NCBI GenBank assembly: GCA_017519205.1
Contig: JAFWSW010000090.1
Span: 1-32,675, forward strand
Origin: Clostridiales bacterium
GTDB taxonomy: Bacteria > Bacillota > Clostridia > Saccharofermentanales > Saccharofermentanaceae
Direction: 5' to 3'
DNA: 32,675 bases
The translations under genes were made by a program, and so were the position numbers. Positions 7,901 through 15,930 of the stretch are shown one piece after another (the stretch's first letter is position 1; each line of letters begins with the position of its first letter). The notes under the pieces were generated by a model. It was not told the DNA's origin, did not search any database, and worked only from the letters and a program-made list of their open reading frames with translations.

Positions 7901-8986
7901 ATGAGCCGTTTCTGGAATGAGAAAACGAGAAACATCGAGCCCTATGTGGCGGGCGAACAGCCGAAGCCGGGGCAGAAGATCATCAAACTGAATACGAATG
8001 AGAATCCTTATCCGGCATCTCCGAAAGTCCGGGAGGTGCTGGATACGGTCGATATACCGAAGCTGGCCAGATACCCGGAGACTTCTTCTCTGATCGTTAG
8101 GGAAGAGCTGGCAAAAGTACTTGGAGTGACCCCAGAACAGGTCTTCTGCGGAAATGGTTCCGACGAAGTCCTGGCATTTTCATTTCAGGCCTTCTTTGAA
8201 TCCGGAGAAGGAGCGGCCCCGCTTCTGGTCCCGGATATCTCCTACAGCTTTTATCCGGTCTATGCGGATCTCTACAGTATCCCGATCCGGAAGATCCCTC
8301 TGAAGGATGACTTCAGTATCGACGTGAGTGCTTTTTGCGAAGGAAACGGCGGCGGAGTAGCCTTTGCCAATCCGAATGCGCCGACATCGCTCCTTCTTGA
8401 ACTTTCCGATGTGGAGAAGATCCTTCAGGCAAATCCTGATCACGTCGTTCTCGTGGATGAGGCATACGCGGCATTCTCGGGAGTGACGGCCAGATCTCTT
8501 CTTCCGAAGTATAAGAATCTCCTGGTGACGGGAACCCTCAGTAAGTCCCACTCGCTGGCGGGACTCCGTCTCGGATTTGCCGTCGGAGATCCGGAATTGA
8601 TCGAGGGACTTACCCGGATCAGAGACTCTTTTAACTCCTATCCGGTCGACTGCATCGCGCAGAAAGTCGCGGCAGTCGCGGTCTCTGAGGATGCCTGGGT
8701 CATGGAGAACGTCAGAAAGATCTGTGCGACCCGTGACCGTATCGCGGATGAACTCCGTTCCCGCGGCTGGGATGTACTTCCTTCGAAGACGAATTTCCTT
8801 TTCGCCTCTCCGAAGGCGATGACCGCAGAAGCCATCTACACAAATCTTCGCGGGAAAGGTATACTGGTAAGGTATTTCAATAAGCCTCGTATCAGCGAGT
8901 ATCTCCGTATCACCGTCGGAACGGATGAGGAGATGGACGAGCTGGTGAAGGCGATCGATCAGATCACGGGAGGTATGGACGCATGA
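7901..8986 (+). CDS. hisC: Histidinol-phosphate aminotransferase HisC
   Basis: HisC is a PLP enzyme of aminotransferase class I/II that converts imidazole acetol-phosphate and glutamate to histidinol phosphate. The 361-residue protein has the N-terminal KLNTNENPYPASP, GNGSDEVL, the NPNAPTS segment (Asn158), LVDEAYAAF (Asp186 and Tyr189 contacting PLP) and the lysine motif GTLSKSHSLAGLRLGF with Lys215 as the Schiff-base lysine. It begins after a GAGGAAAAG ribosome binding site and overlaps hisB by four bases (ATGA), implying coupling. Confidence 0.96.
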   Translation: MSRFWNEKTRNIEPYVAGEQPKPGQKIIKLNTNENPYPASPKVREVLDTVDIPKLARYPETSSLIVREELAKVLGVTPEQVFCGNGSDEVLAFSFQAFFESGEGAAPLLVPDISYSFYPVYADLYSIPIRKIPLKDDFSIDVSAFCEGNGGGVAFANPNAPTSLLLELSDVEKILQANPDHVVLVDEAYAAFSGVTARSLLPKYKNLLVTGTLSKSHSLAGLRLGFAVGDPELIEGLTRIRDSFNSYPVDCIAQKVAAVAVSEDAWVMENVRKICATRDRIADELRSRGWDVLPSKTNFLFASPKAMTAEAIYTNLRGKGILVRYFNKPRISEYLRITVGTDEEMDELVKAIDQITGGMDA

Positions 8987-9573
8987 GCAGAAGCGCTTCT
9001 ACAGAAAGAAACACGAAAGAGACAAAGATCAAGGGTTCCATCGATCTTGACGGAAATGGTGTCAGTGATATCAATACCGGCATCGGTTTCCTCGATCACA
9101 TGCTCGACCTGCTGGCACGTCACAGCGGTATGGATCTGAGTATCCGCTGCGATGGCGACCTCAATGTGGACGGACACCACACGACCGAGGACATCGGTAT
9201 CGTGATCGGTAAGATGCTGGCCGAAGCTCTCGGCGAGAAGCGCGGCATTAACCGTTACGGTTTCGCATCCATCCCGATGGATGAAGCGTTGGCCCAGTGC
9301 TCGCTGGATATTTCCGGACGTCCGTTCCTGGTACTTCAGGCGGAATTCGGCGGTGAGTATGTCGGTGAATTTGCAACTGAACTCGTAGAGGAGTTCTTCC
9401 GTGCGGTATCCTTTAACGCCGGACTGACACTGCACCTCAAGTGCGAATACGGTGCGAACGACCACCACAAGATCGAAGCGATGTTCAAGGCTTTTGCCAG
9501 AGCGCTCCGCATCGCAGTCGGTATCGACGAGAAGTTCAAGGATCAGATCCCTTCCACTAAGGGAGTGCTCTGA
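8983..9573 (+). CDS. hisB: Imidazoleglycerol-phosphate dehydratase HisB
   Basis: This is a monofunctional IGP dehydratase (196 residues), which dehydrates imidazoleglycerol phosphate to imidazole acetol-phosphate using manganese. Both duplicated metal-binding motifs are clear: DGHHTTEDIGIVIG and NDHHKIEAMFKAFARALR. The GFLDHMLDLLARHSGMDL segment is also characteristic. No fused histidinol-phosphatase domain is present, unlike enterobacterial HisB. The start overlaps the hisC stop by four bases. Confidence 0.98.
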   Translation: MSRSASTERNTKETKIKGSIDLDGNGVSDINTGIGFLDHMLDLLARHSGMDLSIRCDGDLNVDGHHTTEDIGIVIGKMLAEALGEKRGINRYGFASIPMDEALAQCSLDISGRPFLVLQAEFGGEYVGEFATELVEEFFRAVSFNAGLTLHLKCEYGANDHHKIEAMFKAFARALRIAVGIDEKFKDQIPSTKGVL

Positions 9574-9575
9574 TC

Positions 9576-9980
9576 ATGATCGATAAGTATCCGTATAACG
9601 AAGATTTCGAAGCGTGGGAGGTCCCGTCGGACATCCTTGATGAGAAAGTCACGGTACTCGCGCAGGCGAGAGATGAACTGGAGTTTGTAAAGCGTACTGT
9701 GGAGCTCCGTCAGCGGATCGAGTGGCTGAACGGGAAAGGACAGGAGATCTGTGATCTTCTTTCTTCTTCCGATCTGACCGTGGACGATGACTCAAGATAT
9801 GAGCTCCGTCCCGCAGAGATCGCCGTACTCCGCTGCTACGCCGAGATGACGGATGACGGTATCGCGCTTGATATGATCGTCGGGATCGTGGCGAGCGGAA
9901 TTGAAAAAGAAGTCAGTATGTTTGTCGATGAGTTCGACAACATGGAGGTCCTTGGTGAGATCAAGGGCGAGGATGAATAA
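9576..9980 (+). CDS. Unknown small acidic protein inside the his operon
   Basis: I do not recognise this 134-residue protein. It starts two bases after the hisB stop and ends 29 bases before purC, and its composition matches its neighbours, so it is a genuine operon member. The protein is acidic and mostly helical. Residues about 35-65 look like an amphipathic or coiled-coil segment. Residues about 78-130, beginning LRPAEIAVLRCYAEM, have a spacing that could suit a winged-helix fold. No DxD or HD phosphatase motif is present, so it is not an obvious answer to the missing histidinol-phosphate phosphatase. A regulator or assembly partner of the pathway is possible. Confidence 0.75.
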   Translation: MIDKYPYNEDFEAWEVPSDILDEKVTVLAQARDELEFVKRTVELRQRIEWLNGKGQEICDLLSSSDLTVDDDSRYELRPAEIAVLRCYAEMTDDGIALDMIVGIVASGIEKEVSMFVDEFDNMEVLGEIKGEDE

Positions 9981-10009
9981 GTATTTTATTGAAAAGTGAG
10001 GATATAAAC

Positions 10010-10897
10010 ATGGCTACTTTAAGAGACACAGATTTTATCGATCTTCCGGTGTTCGTGAAGGGTAAGGTCAGAAACGTTTACGATCTGGGAGATTCTCTCC
10101 TGATGGTCGTTACCGACCGTATCTCCGCATTCGACGTCGTATTTGACGAGTGCATCCCGGACAAGGGCAAGGTATTAAGCTCGATCTCCGCTTTCTGGTT
10201 CGACTTCACCAAGGATGTCATCCCGAACCACGTCATCACCACTGACCCGAAGGAATACCCGATGGGACTGGATAAGTACGAGGAAGAACTCCGCGGCCGC
10301 TCCATGCTGGTTAAGAAAGTAAACATGCTTCCTGCAGAGTGCATCGTACGTGGATACCTCGAGGGATCTGCTCTTAAAGAGTACAAGGCGAACGGAACCG
10401 TCGGCGGCATGAAGATGCCGGAGGGCTTAAAGCAGGGCGATAAGCTCCCTGAGCCGCTCTTCACTCCTTCCACCAAGGCGGACGAAGGCCATGACATGAA
10501 TATCACCTACGAGCAGCTCGTTGATCTTCTTGGTGAAGAAGACGCAAAAGCTCTGAAGGACGCAGCTCTTGCTCTCTACACCAAGGTTTCCGAGTATGCG
10601 CTGACAAGAGGATTGATCCTTGCCGACACGAAGTTCGAGTTCGGTAAGATCGACGGAAAACTCGTCGTTGCCGATGAGATGTTCACACCGGACTCCTCCC
10701 GTTTCTGGGATCTTTCCGATTACGAGCCGGGCCGTGCACAGAAGAGCTTCGACAAGCAGTATCTGCGTGAGTGGCTGGAGACACTGGACTGGGATAAGAC
10801 CTATCCGGCTCCGACACTTCCGGAGGAGATCATTAACAAGACAGCCGAGAAGTACAGAGAGTGCTATCGCCTGCTGACCGGAAAGGAACTTGCATGA
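10010..10897 (+). CDS. purC: Phosphoribosylaminoimidazole-succinocarboxamide synthase PurC
   Basis: PurC (SAICAR synthase) condenses CAIR with aspartate using ATP in de novo purine synthesis. The 295-residue protein is the longer form of the family. Motifs include GKVRNVYDLGD, VVTDRISAFDVVF, the ECIVRGYLEGSALKEY block, TPSTKADEGHD and the DTKFEFG segment. I chose the ATG at 10010, preceded by GTGAGGA, over an in-frame TTG seven codons earlier. Its stop overlaps the hisH start as ATGA. A purine gene tightly coupled to hisH/hisF is notable because AICAR, the by-product of HisF/HisH, is made two steps after the PurC substrate. Confidence 0.97.
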   Translation: MATLRDTDFIDLPVFVKGKVRNVYDLGDSLLMVVTDRISAFDVVFDECIPDKGKVLSSISAFWFDFTKDVIPNHVITTDPKEYPMGLDKYEEELRGRSMLVKKVNMLPAECIVRGYLEGSALKEYKANGTVGGMKMPEGLKQGDKLPEPLFTPSTKADEGHDMNITYEQLVDLLGEEDAKALKDAALALYTKVSEYALTRGLILADTKFEFGKIDGKLVVADEMFTPDSSRFWDLSDYEPGRAQKSFDKQYLREWLETLDWDKTYPAPTLPEEIINKTAEKYRECYRLLTGKELA

Positions 10898-11499
10898 TCG
10901 CCATTATCGATTATGGAATGGGAAATTTAGGTTCGGTGCAGAAAGCACTGGCCTTTCTCGGATATGAAAGTGAGATCACGGATGACCCCGCCCGCGTGAT
11001 GAGCGCGAACGGTGTCGTGCTTCCGGGCGTCGGTGCGATCGGCGCGGCCATGGAGGCTCTGACTTCGAAGGGGCTCGATAAGGTCGTGCACGAGTATGTT
11101 GCGACCGGAAAGCCTTTCCTCGGGATCTGTCTCGGAATGCAGATGCTTTTCGATACTTCCGAAGAATCCTTCGGCGGCGAGCCGGTCAAAGGACTGTCGG
11201 TCCTTCCCGGTAAAGTCGTAAAGTTCTCCTCCGACATGGGACTTAAGATCCCGCAGATCGGATGGAATGAGCTCTCTTCGAAAAATGCGATCCTTCCGGA
11301 TAAAGAATATGTCTACTTCGTACACTCCTATTACTGTGTACCGGAGAGAGAAGAAGATGTTGCAGCAACGGTCAACTATGGTATCGAGTACTGCTGCAGT
11401 GTCAAAAGAGATAACGTGTTTGCCTGCCAGTTCCACCCGGAAAAGAGCGGTGAAGCGGGCCTTGCGATCTTGAACCGCTGGGCAAAGCAGACAAGATAA
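10894..11499 (+). CDS. hisH: Imidazole glycerol phosphate synthase, glutaminase subunit HisH
   Basis: HisH is the class I glutamine amidotransferase that supplies ammonia to HisF. The 201-residue protein contains the nucleophile elbow [12 protein letters not shown] with Cys79 and the partner residues in CQFHPEKSG (His181, Glu183). The N-terminus [14 protein letters not shown] is typical. The start at 10894 is supported by AAAGGA upstream and the ATGA overlap with purC; the longer in-frame extension upstream lies inside purC. hisF follows after 26 bases, as expected for heterodimer partners. Confidence 0.97.
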   Translation: MIAIIDYGMGNLGSVQKALAFLGYESEITDDPARVMSANGVVLPGVGAIGAAMEALTSKGLDKVVHEYVATGKPFLGICLGMQMLFDTSEESFGGEPVKGLSVLPGKVVKFSSDMGLKIPQIGWNELSSKNAILPDKEYVYFVHSYYCVPEREEDVAATVNYGIEYCCSVKRDNVFACQFHPEKSGEAGLAILNRWAKQTR

Positions 11500-11525
11500 T
11501 CATTGTAAAAGAAAGGAAGAAGACA

Positions 11526-12701
11526 ATGCTCAGTAAAAGAATCATTCCGTGTCTGGACGTAAAGAACGGCCGTGTCGTAAAGGGCACGAACTTTATTGCG
11601 CTGCGCGACGCCGGAGATCCGGTCGAATGTGCCAAGGCCTATAACGAAGCGGGTGCGGACGAACTGGTATTCCTCGATATCTCTGCAACGGTTGAGGGCA
11701 GAGGTACTGTGGTCGATATGGTAAAGAGTGTGGCCGAGCAGGTCTTCATTCCGTTTACCGTAGGCGGAGGCATCCGCTCTCTGGAAGATATCCGCGAGAT
11801 CTTAAATGCAGGTGCAGACAAGATCTCCCTAAACTCTGCGGCAGTCAAGGATCCGGAACTGGTCAGACGTGCCAGTGAGAAATTCGGTTCCCAGTGTGTC
11901 GTCGTTGCAATCGATGTCCGCGGCAGGACCGGCGGTAAGATCCGTATCGCCGGAACCGATGCTGATTTCAAGGGCATCGATGAGAACGCCAGTGAAGAAG
12001 ATAACAGCAAGTTTCCGAGCGGCTATGAAGTCGTCGTTGCAGGAGGCACCAAGGCGACCGGTCTGGATGCACTGGAGTGGGCGAAGAAAGTCGAAGAACT
12101 TGGTGCAGGTGAGATCCTTCTTACGAGCCTCGACCGTGACGGCACGAAGAGCGGCTTTGACAACGTGATCACACGAATGATCGCAGACGCAGTATCCATC
12201 CCGGTCATCGCCAGTGGCGGAGCCGGAAAGATGGAAGACTTCTATGACGGCATTATCGACGGTGGAGCAGACGCGGTCCTCGCGGCAAGCCTTTTCCACT
12301 TCGGTGAGATCAAGATCGAAGACCTTAAGGAGTATCTGGAAGGCCGCGGCATCCCGGTAAGAAAACTGAGCCCGGCACTCAAGCTCTGGCAGTCCCTGAA
12401 GAAGGACAAGCAGGGCCTCGTTCCTGCGATCGTAGTCGAAGATTCCACCAAGGACGTCCTCATGATGGCCTATATGGACTACGAAGCTCTCGAGAAGACG
12501 ATGGAGACGAAGCTGATGTACTATCACTCCAGATCCAGAAACTCCCTGTGGCTGAAGGGCGAGACGTCCGGTCACTACCAGCATGTAAAGAGAGCATCTC
12601 TTGACTGCGACCGCGATACCCTGTTATTCTACATTGACCAGGACGGAGCAGCATGCCATACCGGCAACCACTCCTGCTTCTTTACTGATTTGGAGATCTG
12701 A
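11526..12701 (+). CDS. hisF: HisF-HisI fusion: IGP synthase cyclase subunit plus phosphoribosyl-AMP cyclohydrolase
   Basis: One 391-residue chain joins two pathway enzymes. Residues 1 to about 265 form the HisF (beta-alpha)8 barrel, with catalytic Asp11 in [12 protein letters not shown] and Asp130 in VVAID, plus TVGGGIRS and IASGGAG phosphate-binding loops. A stretch of about 16 extra acidic residues sits around 143-162 before the VVVAGG strand. Residues about 285-391 are a HisI domain with [19 protein letters not shown] and the zinc cysteines Cys361, Cys377 and Cys384. HisI opens the ring of PR-AMP (step 3) and HisF makes IGP and AICAR (step 5), so the fused steps are not consecutive. The open frame spans the junction without a stop or frameshift. 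Confidence 0.95.
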   Translation: MLSKRIIPCLDVKNGRVVKGTNFIALRDAGDPVECAKAYNEAGADELVFLDISATVEGRGTVVDMVKSVAEQVFIPFTVGGGIRSLEDIREILNAGADKISLNSAAVKDPELVRRASEKFGSQCVVVAIDVRGRTGGKIRIAGTDADFKGIDENASEEDNSKFPSGYEVVVAGGTKATGLDALEWAKKVEELGAGEILLTSLDRDGTKSGFDNVITRMIADAVSIPVIASGGAGKMEDFYDGIIDGGADAVLAASLFHFGEIKIEDLKEYLEGRGIPVRKLSPALKLWQSLKKDKQGLVPAIVVEDSTKDVLMMAYMDYEALEKTMETKLMYYHSRSRNSLWLKGETSGHYQHVKRASLDCDRDTLLFYIDQDGAACHTGNHSCFFTDLEI

Positions 12702-12706
12702 AATAC

Positions 12707-12745
12707 TGCACGAAGGATGCGCCGGGGGCGCGGCCGAGTGCTTTT
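12707..12745 (+). promoter_or_regulatory. Structured hisI-hisE intercistronic region
   Basis: The 68-base gap contains GCGCC/GGCGC around a three-base loop, enclosed by GCAC and GTGC, with the last arm running into TTTT (AGTGCTTTT at 12737-12745). An AAAGGATAT ribosome binding site for hisE follows. It resembles the element before hisD in placement and 3' sequence. Confidence 0.45.
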
Positions 12746-12769
12746 AGATAAGAAAGGATATGACAGACA

Positions 12770-13057
12770 ATGGATTCAAACAGCACAAACGTAAGCAAAG
12801 ACCTGTATAACCTGATCCTCGACAGAAAGGCCAACCCGGTAGACGGCTCTTACACCAACTATCTTTTTGATAAGGGAATCGAGAAGATCGGCAAGAAAGT
12901 CGGCGAAGAAGCGATCGAGGCGATCATCTCCGCATCCAAGGGCGATAAGGAGAATACCGTTCAGGAACTCGCTGACCTGTTCTATCACGCACTGGTCATG
13001 ATGGCTCAGCTCGGTATCACACCGGAAGAGGTCGAAGAGGAACTCAAGAAGAGATAA
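12770..13057 (+). CDS. hisE: Phosphoribosyl-ATP pyrophosphatase HisE
   Basis: HisE hydrolyses phosphoribosyl-ATP to phosphoribosyl-AMP and pyrophosphate, step 2 of the pathway. The 95-residue all-alpha protein has the MazG-like signature GIEKIGKKVGEEAIEAIISA, then ELADLFYHALVMM with the metal-binding Glu and Asp. It stands alone here, whereas many bacteria fuse it to HisI; in this genome HisI is fused to HisF instead. It is the last gene of the operon and is followed by an intrinsic terminator. Confidence 0.96.
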   Translation: MDSNSTNVSKDLYNLILDRKANPVDGSYTNYLFDKGIEKIGKKVGEEAIEAIISASKGDKENTVQELADLFYHALVMMAQLGITPEEVEEELKKR

Positions 13058-13092
13058 TTTCCGCTTCCGGAGAGTAAATCGACAGACACCAA

Positions 13093-13126
13093 AAGACTGC
13101 CGGACCAAGGCAGTCTTCTTTTCTTT
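13093..13126 (+). terminator. Intrinsic terminator of the his operon
   Basis: AAGACTGCC (13093-13101) pairs with GGCAGTCTT (13109-13117) around seven bases and is followed by CTTTTCTTT. Confidence 0.9.
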
Positions 13127-13180
13127 ATGAACGGGAAAGAAAGTTCCCTGAAAAAAAGCGTTCGAAATCTACATTTCTCG

Positions 13181-13209
13181 TTGACATACTATTGACTCTG
13201 TGGTAACAT
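13181..13209 (+). promoter_or_regulatory. Sigma-A promoter of the rpmG-secE-nusG-ribosomal operon
   Basis: A perfect TTGACA (13181-13186), a 17-base spacer and TAACAT (13204-13209). The 5' UTR of about 90 bases contains a hairpin CCGCGT/ACGCGG (13255-13260 with 13267-13272) before the GGAGGTG ribosome binding site of rpmG. Confidence 0.8.
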
Positions 13210-13303
13210 ATCCGTTGCTATCGCCGTTTAGGTCTATTTTTTATGCGCGAAAAACCGCGTGAGAAGACGCGGATAAGCACGATATTTTTGGAGGTGTTCG
13301 AAC

Positions 13304-13471
13304 ATGGCAACCAAAGCAGGAGCACGTGACAAGCTGACACTGGCTTGTGAAGAGTGCAAGCAGAGAAACTATCAGACATATAAGAATAAGAAGAACGATC
13401 CTGATCGTTTGGAAATCAAGAAGTACTGCAAGTTCTGCCGTAAGCATACTGTACACAAAGAGACCAAGTAA
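13304..13471 (+). CDS. rpmG: 50S ribosomal protein bL33
   Basis: This short gene encodes 55 residues, the normal length of bL33. Two Cys pairs, CEEC and CKFC, form the zinc-ribbon (zinc-binding, C-plus form). The start ATG has a GGAGGTG ribosome binding site eight bases upstream. The order rpmG-secE-nusG is the standard Firmicute arrangement. bL33 sits near the E site of the 50S subunit. Confidence 0.97.
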   Translation: MATKAGARDKLTLACEECKQRNYQTYKNKKNDPDRLEIKKYCKFCRKHTVHKETK

Positions 13472-13509
13472 TTAATCGTTTCGTAGGAAACAAGTAGAGG
13501 GTATGACCA

Positions 13510-13872
13510 ATGGCTGACAAGAAGAAGAAACCGAACATCTTCAAACGTATAGCACAGAAGTTCAAGGATGTTCGCCAGGAACTCAAGAGAGTAATCTGGC
13601 CGACAAAGGAAAAGCTGATCCAGAATTCTGCTGTGGTTCTGGTCGTAATTGTTGTTTGCACGATCCTTCTGACTGCGATCAACAAGGGCGCCGGCTGGGT
13701 ACTTGAGAAAGTTGGATTCTACGATCAGGCGATCGAGACCACTGCTTCCGATACAGTACCGTCTGATTCATCCGATGCATCTGCTTCGGATACCACACCG
13801 GCTGAGTCGGCAACGGAGTCCACTTCTGAAGCGGCTGCTTCTGAAGAGACGACAGCACCGTCTGAATCTTAA
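13510..13872 (+). CDS. secE: Preprotein translocase subunit SecE with a low-complexity C-terminal tail
   Basis: SecE is the clamp subunit of the SecYEG protein-export channel. Residues 1 to about 70 are a normal single-span SecE: basic N-terminus, the amphipathic segment with DVRQELKRVIWPTKEKL and a membrane helix at about 38-58. The protein is 120 residues instead of the usual 60-75. The additional 46 residues (about 75-120) are almost only Ser, Thr, Ala, Glu, Asp and Pro. By SecE topology this acidic tail should lie outside the membrane. Its composition resembles the linkers of the lipoproteins in this window. The stop is followed by nusG after a structured 73-base gap. Confidence 0.95.
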   Translation: MADKKKKPNIFKRIAQKFKDVRQELKRVIWPTKEKLIQNSAVVLVVIVVCTILLTAINKGAGWVLEKVGFYDQAIETTASDTVPSDSSDASASDTTPAESATESTSEAAASEETTAPSES

Positions 13873-13885
13873 TAGTGTAGGTGGA

Positions 13886-13923
13886 GGAAAAGAACGGAAG
13901 GCTTCGGCCGGAAGTGCTTTTCC
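13886..13923 (+). promoter_or_regulatory. Hairpin between secE and nusG
   Basis: GGAAAAG (13886-13892) pairs with CTTTTCC (13917-13923), enclosing a GGC-TTCG-GCC tetraloop hairpin (13900-13909). The 3' arm contains another AGTGCTTTT copy. It may modulate nusG expression or mRNA processing. Confidence 0.5.
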
Positions 13924-13945
13924 ATGATAATAGTAGGAGCGAGAC

Positions 13946-14482
13946 ATGGCTGAAGAACAGGCATATGAGGCGAAATGGTATGTAGTTCATACCTATTCGG
14001 GATATGAGAACAAGGTGAAGAGCACGCTGGAAGCGGTGATCGAGAACCGTGGACTTCAGGAGATGATCCAGGAAGTTTCCATCCCGATGGATGAGAGCGT
14101 CGAGGTAAAGGACGGTAAGAAGAAGGTTACGCAGAAGAAGCGTTATCCGGGTTACGTTCTGATCAAGATGGTCTACACCGAAGAGATCTGGTACATCGTT
14201 CGTAACACACGTGGTGTTACCGGATTTGTCGGCCCGAATGCCAACAAGCCGCAGCCGCTCTCTGATGAGGAGCTCGCGCTCATGGGCCTCGAATCCAGCT
14301 GGGTTCCGTCCGTGGATTACGAAGTCGGCGATTCCGTACGTATCATCTCCGGTCCTTTCGGAGACTGCGTAGGAACAGTCGAAGAGATGAACCTCGAGAA
14401 GCACATGGTTCGTGTAAGAATCTCGATGTTCGGAAGAGAGACACCTGTAGAGATCGATTTCGCACAGGTCGTAAGAGTTTAA
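13946..14482 (+). CDS. nusG: Transcription termination/antitermination factor NusG
   Basis: NusG binds RNA polymerase and controls pausing, Rho termination and transcription-translation coupling. The 178-residue protein has the NGN domain (about 8-115, starting AKWYVVHTYSGYENKVK and containing KRYPGYVLIKM and VRNTRGVTGFVG) and a C-terminal KOW domain (about 125-178) with VGDSVRIISGPFGDCVGTVE. Length and motifs are typical. A TAGGAG ribosome binding site precedes the ATG. Confidence 0.98.
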   Translation: MAEEQAYEAKWYVVHTYSGYENKVKSTLEAVIENRGLQEMIQEVSIPMDESVEVKDGKKKVTQKKRYPGYVLIKMVYTEEIWYIVRNTRGVTGFVGPNANKPQPLSDEELALMGLESSWVPSVDYEVGDSVRIISGPFGDCVGTVEEMNLEKHMVRVRISMFGRETPVEIDFAQVVRV

Positions 14483-14489
14483 TTAATTG

Positions 14490-14537
14490 CTTATCACATC
14501 TCTTCGGAGATGAAAGAATATTCGGCACCGGGATAAG
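14490..14537 (+). promoter_or_regulatory. Candidate leader structure upstream of rplK
   Basis: A CATCTC-TTCG-GAGATG hairpin (14497-14512) lies inside a possible outer pairing CTTATC (14490-14495) with GATAAG (14532-14537). L1 autoregulates the rplK-rplA unit in E. coli by binding its mRNA leader, so a target here is plausible, but I cannot identify the L1 binding motif. Confidence 0.35.
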
Positions 14538-14575
14538 ACGGGCCGGCAAGAAATTTATTTGGGAGGTGGCCACTT

Positions 14576-15004
14576 ATGGCTAAAAAAGTTGTAGGGTACG
14601 TAAAACTTCAGATCCCTGCAGGCAAAGCAACACCAGCGCCGCCGGTTGGACCAGCCCTTGGACAGCATGGACTTAACATTGCCCAGTTCGTCAAGGAATT
14701 TAATGAAAGAACAGCAAAGGATGCAGGTCTCATCATTCCTGTTATCATCACAGTTTATGCTGACCGTTCTTATTCTTTCATTACAAAGACTCCGCCGGTA
14801 CCGGTACTGCTTAAGAAAGCTTGCAACATTGAGAAGGCTTCCGGTAAGCCGAACAAGGACAAAGTCGCTAAGATTTCGTTCTCTGAGTGCAAGAAGATCG
14901 CGGAGATCAAGATCGTTGACACAAATGCCGCAGACATCGACGCTTGTGCACGCATGGTAGCTGGTACTGCCAGAAGCATGGGTATCGTTGTTACTGAGGA
15001 CTGA
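14576..15004 (+). CDS. rplK: 50S ribosomal protein uL11
   Basis: uL11 forms the base of the L7/L12 stalk and the GTPase-associated centre with 23S rRNA. The 142-residue length is typical. Family segments include [21 protein letters not shown]-type N-terminal sequence, [23 protein letters not shown] and the C-terminal RNA-binding domain ending in [20 protein letters not shown] ribosome binding site precedes the start. rplA follows after 17 bases. Confidence 0.98.
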   Translation: MAKKVVGYVKLQIPAGKATPAPPVGPALGQHGLNIAQFVKEFNERTAKDAGLIIPVIITVYADRSYSFITKTPPVPVLLKKACNIEKASGKPNKDKVAKISFSECKKIAEIKIVDTNAADIDACARMVAGTARSMGIVVTED

Positions 15005-15021
15005 TTTGAAGGAGAGTTACT

Positions 15022-15711
15022 ATGAAAAGAGGAAAGAGATATACAGAGCTCGCTAAGCTCGTAGACAGATCTGTTTCTTACGATCCTTCCGAAGCAGTTC
15101 GTCTGGTTGTAGAAACAGGTAAAGCAAAGTTTGATGAGATGGTAGAACTTCACGTTCGTCTGGGTGTTGACTCCCGTCACGCTGACCAGCAGGTTCGTGG
15201 TGCTGTAGTTCTCCCTCATGGTACAGGCCGCACAAAGCGCGTACTCGTTATCGCTAAGGGCCCGAAGGCTGATGAAGCTCAGGCTGCTGGCGCAGAGTAT
15301 GTAGGTGCTGAAGAGTACATCGATAAGATCGCTAATGAGAACTGGTTCGATTTTGACGCTCTCATCGCGACACCGGACATGATGCCGAAGCTCGGCCGTC
15401 TTGGTAAGGTCCTCGGCCCGAAGGGCTTGATGCCTACACCGAAGGCCGGCACAGTTACCATGGATGTAGCTAAAGCTGTTACAGACATCAAAGCCGGTAA
15501 GATCGAGTACCGTCTCGATAAGACAAACATCATCCACTGCCCGATCGGCAAGGTTTCCTTTGGTCAGGAGAAGCTCGAAGAGAACTTCAAGACCATCATG
15601 GATGCTATCATCAAGGCGAAGCCGTCTGCTGCTAAGGGTCAGTATCTGAAGAACGTTTCCATCTGCTCCACCATGGGTCCTGGTATCCGTGTTAACGCAG
15701 CTAAGCTGTAA
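15022..15711 (+). CDS. rplA: 50S ribosomal protein uL1
   Basis: uL1 builds the mobile L1 stalk at the E site and is usually a translational repressor of its own operon. The 229-residue protein has the standard N-terminal [16 protein letters not shown], the [19 protein letters not shown] segment, [22 protein letters not shown] and [13 protein letters not shown] signature, and the IRVNAAKL-type C-terminus. A GGAGAG ribosome binding site precedes it. The L10 leader begins just after the stop. Confidence 0.98.
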   Translation: MKRGKRYTELAKLVDRSVSYDPSEAVRLVVETGKAKFDEMVELHVRLGVDSRHADQQVRGAVVLPHGTGRTKRVLVIAKGPKADEAQAAGAEYVGAEEYIDKIANENWFDFDALIATPDMMPKLGRLGKVLGPKGLMPTPKAGTVTMDVAKAVTDIKAGKIEYRLDKTNIIHCPIGKVSFGQEKLEENFKTIMDAIIKAKPSAAKGQYLKNVSICSTMGPGIRVNAAKL

Positions 15712-15715
15712 GGAA

Positions 15716-15902
15716 TAGAACGTTCAGGGGGCGTATCCACTCCCTACTCGGAAAGAACATTCCGGGATGGATATCCTAACTTAATAAAATATCCACTGCT
15801 GAAGACAGCGGGAGAGCGATCGTAAACGTTAAGTCGTCCCGCCGAGGTGAGGAACCGTATTGAGTACTTGATACCCCTCGCGAAACAGCGTGGGGTATTT
15901 TA
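15716..15902 (+). promoter_or_regulatory. Ribosomal protein L10 leader with intrinsic terminator
   Basis: The long gap before rplJ carries the features of the Firmicute L10 leader. These are an upstream multi-helix region, the conserved GCGGGAG and CCCGCCGAGGTGAGG segments (about 15808-15853), and a terminator-like stem ATACCCC (15871-15877) with GGGGTAT (15892-15898) followed by TTTTA. In this known element the L10(L12)4 complex binds the leader and represses rplJL; here the terminator suggests control by premature termination. Boundaries are approximate. Confidence 0.85.
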
Positions 15903-15930
15903 GTAATCAATATAAGGAGGTAAAAAGATC

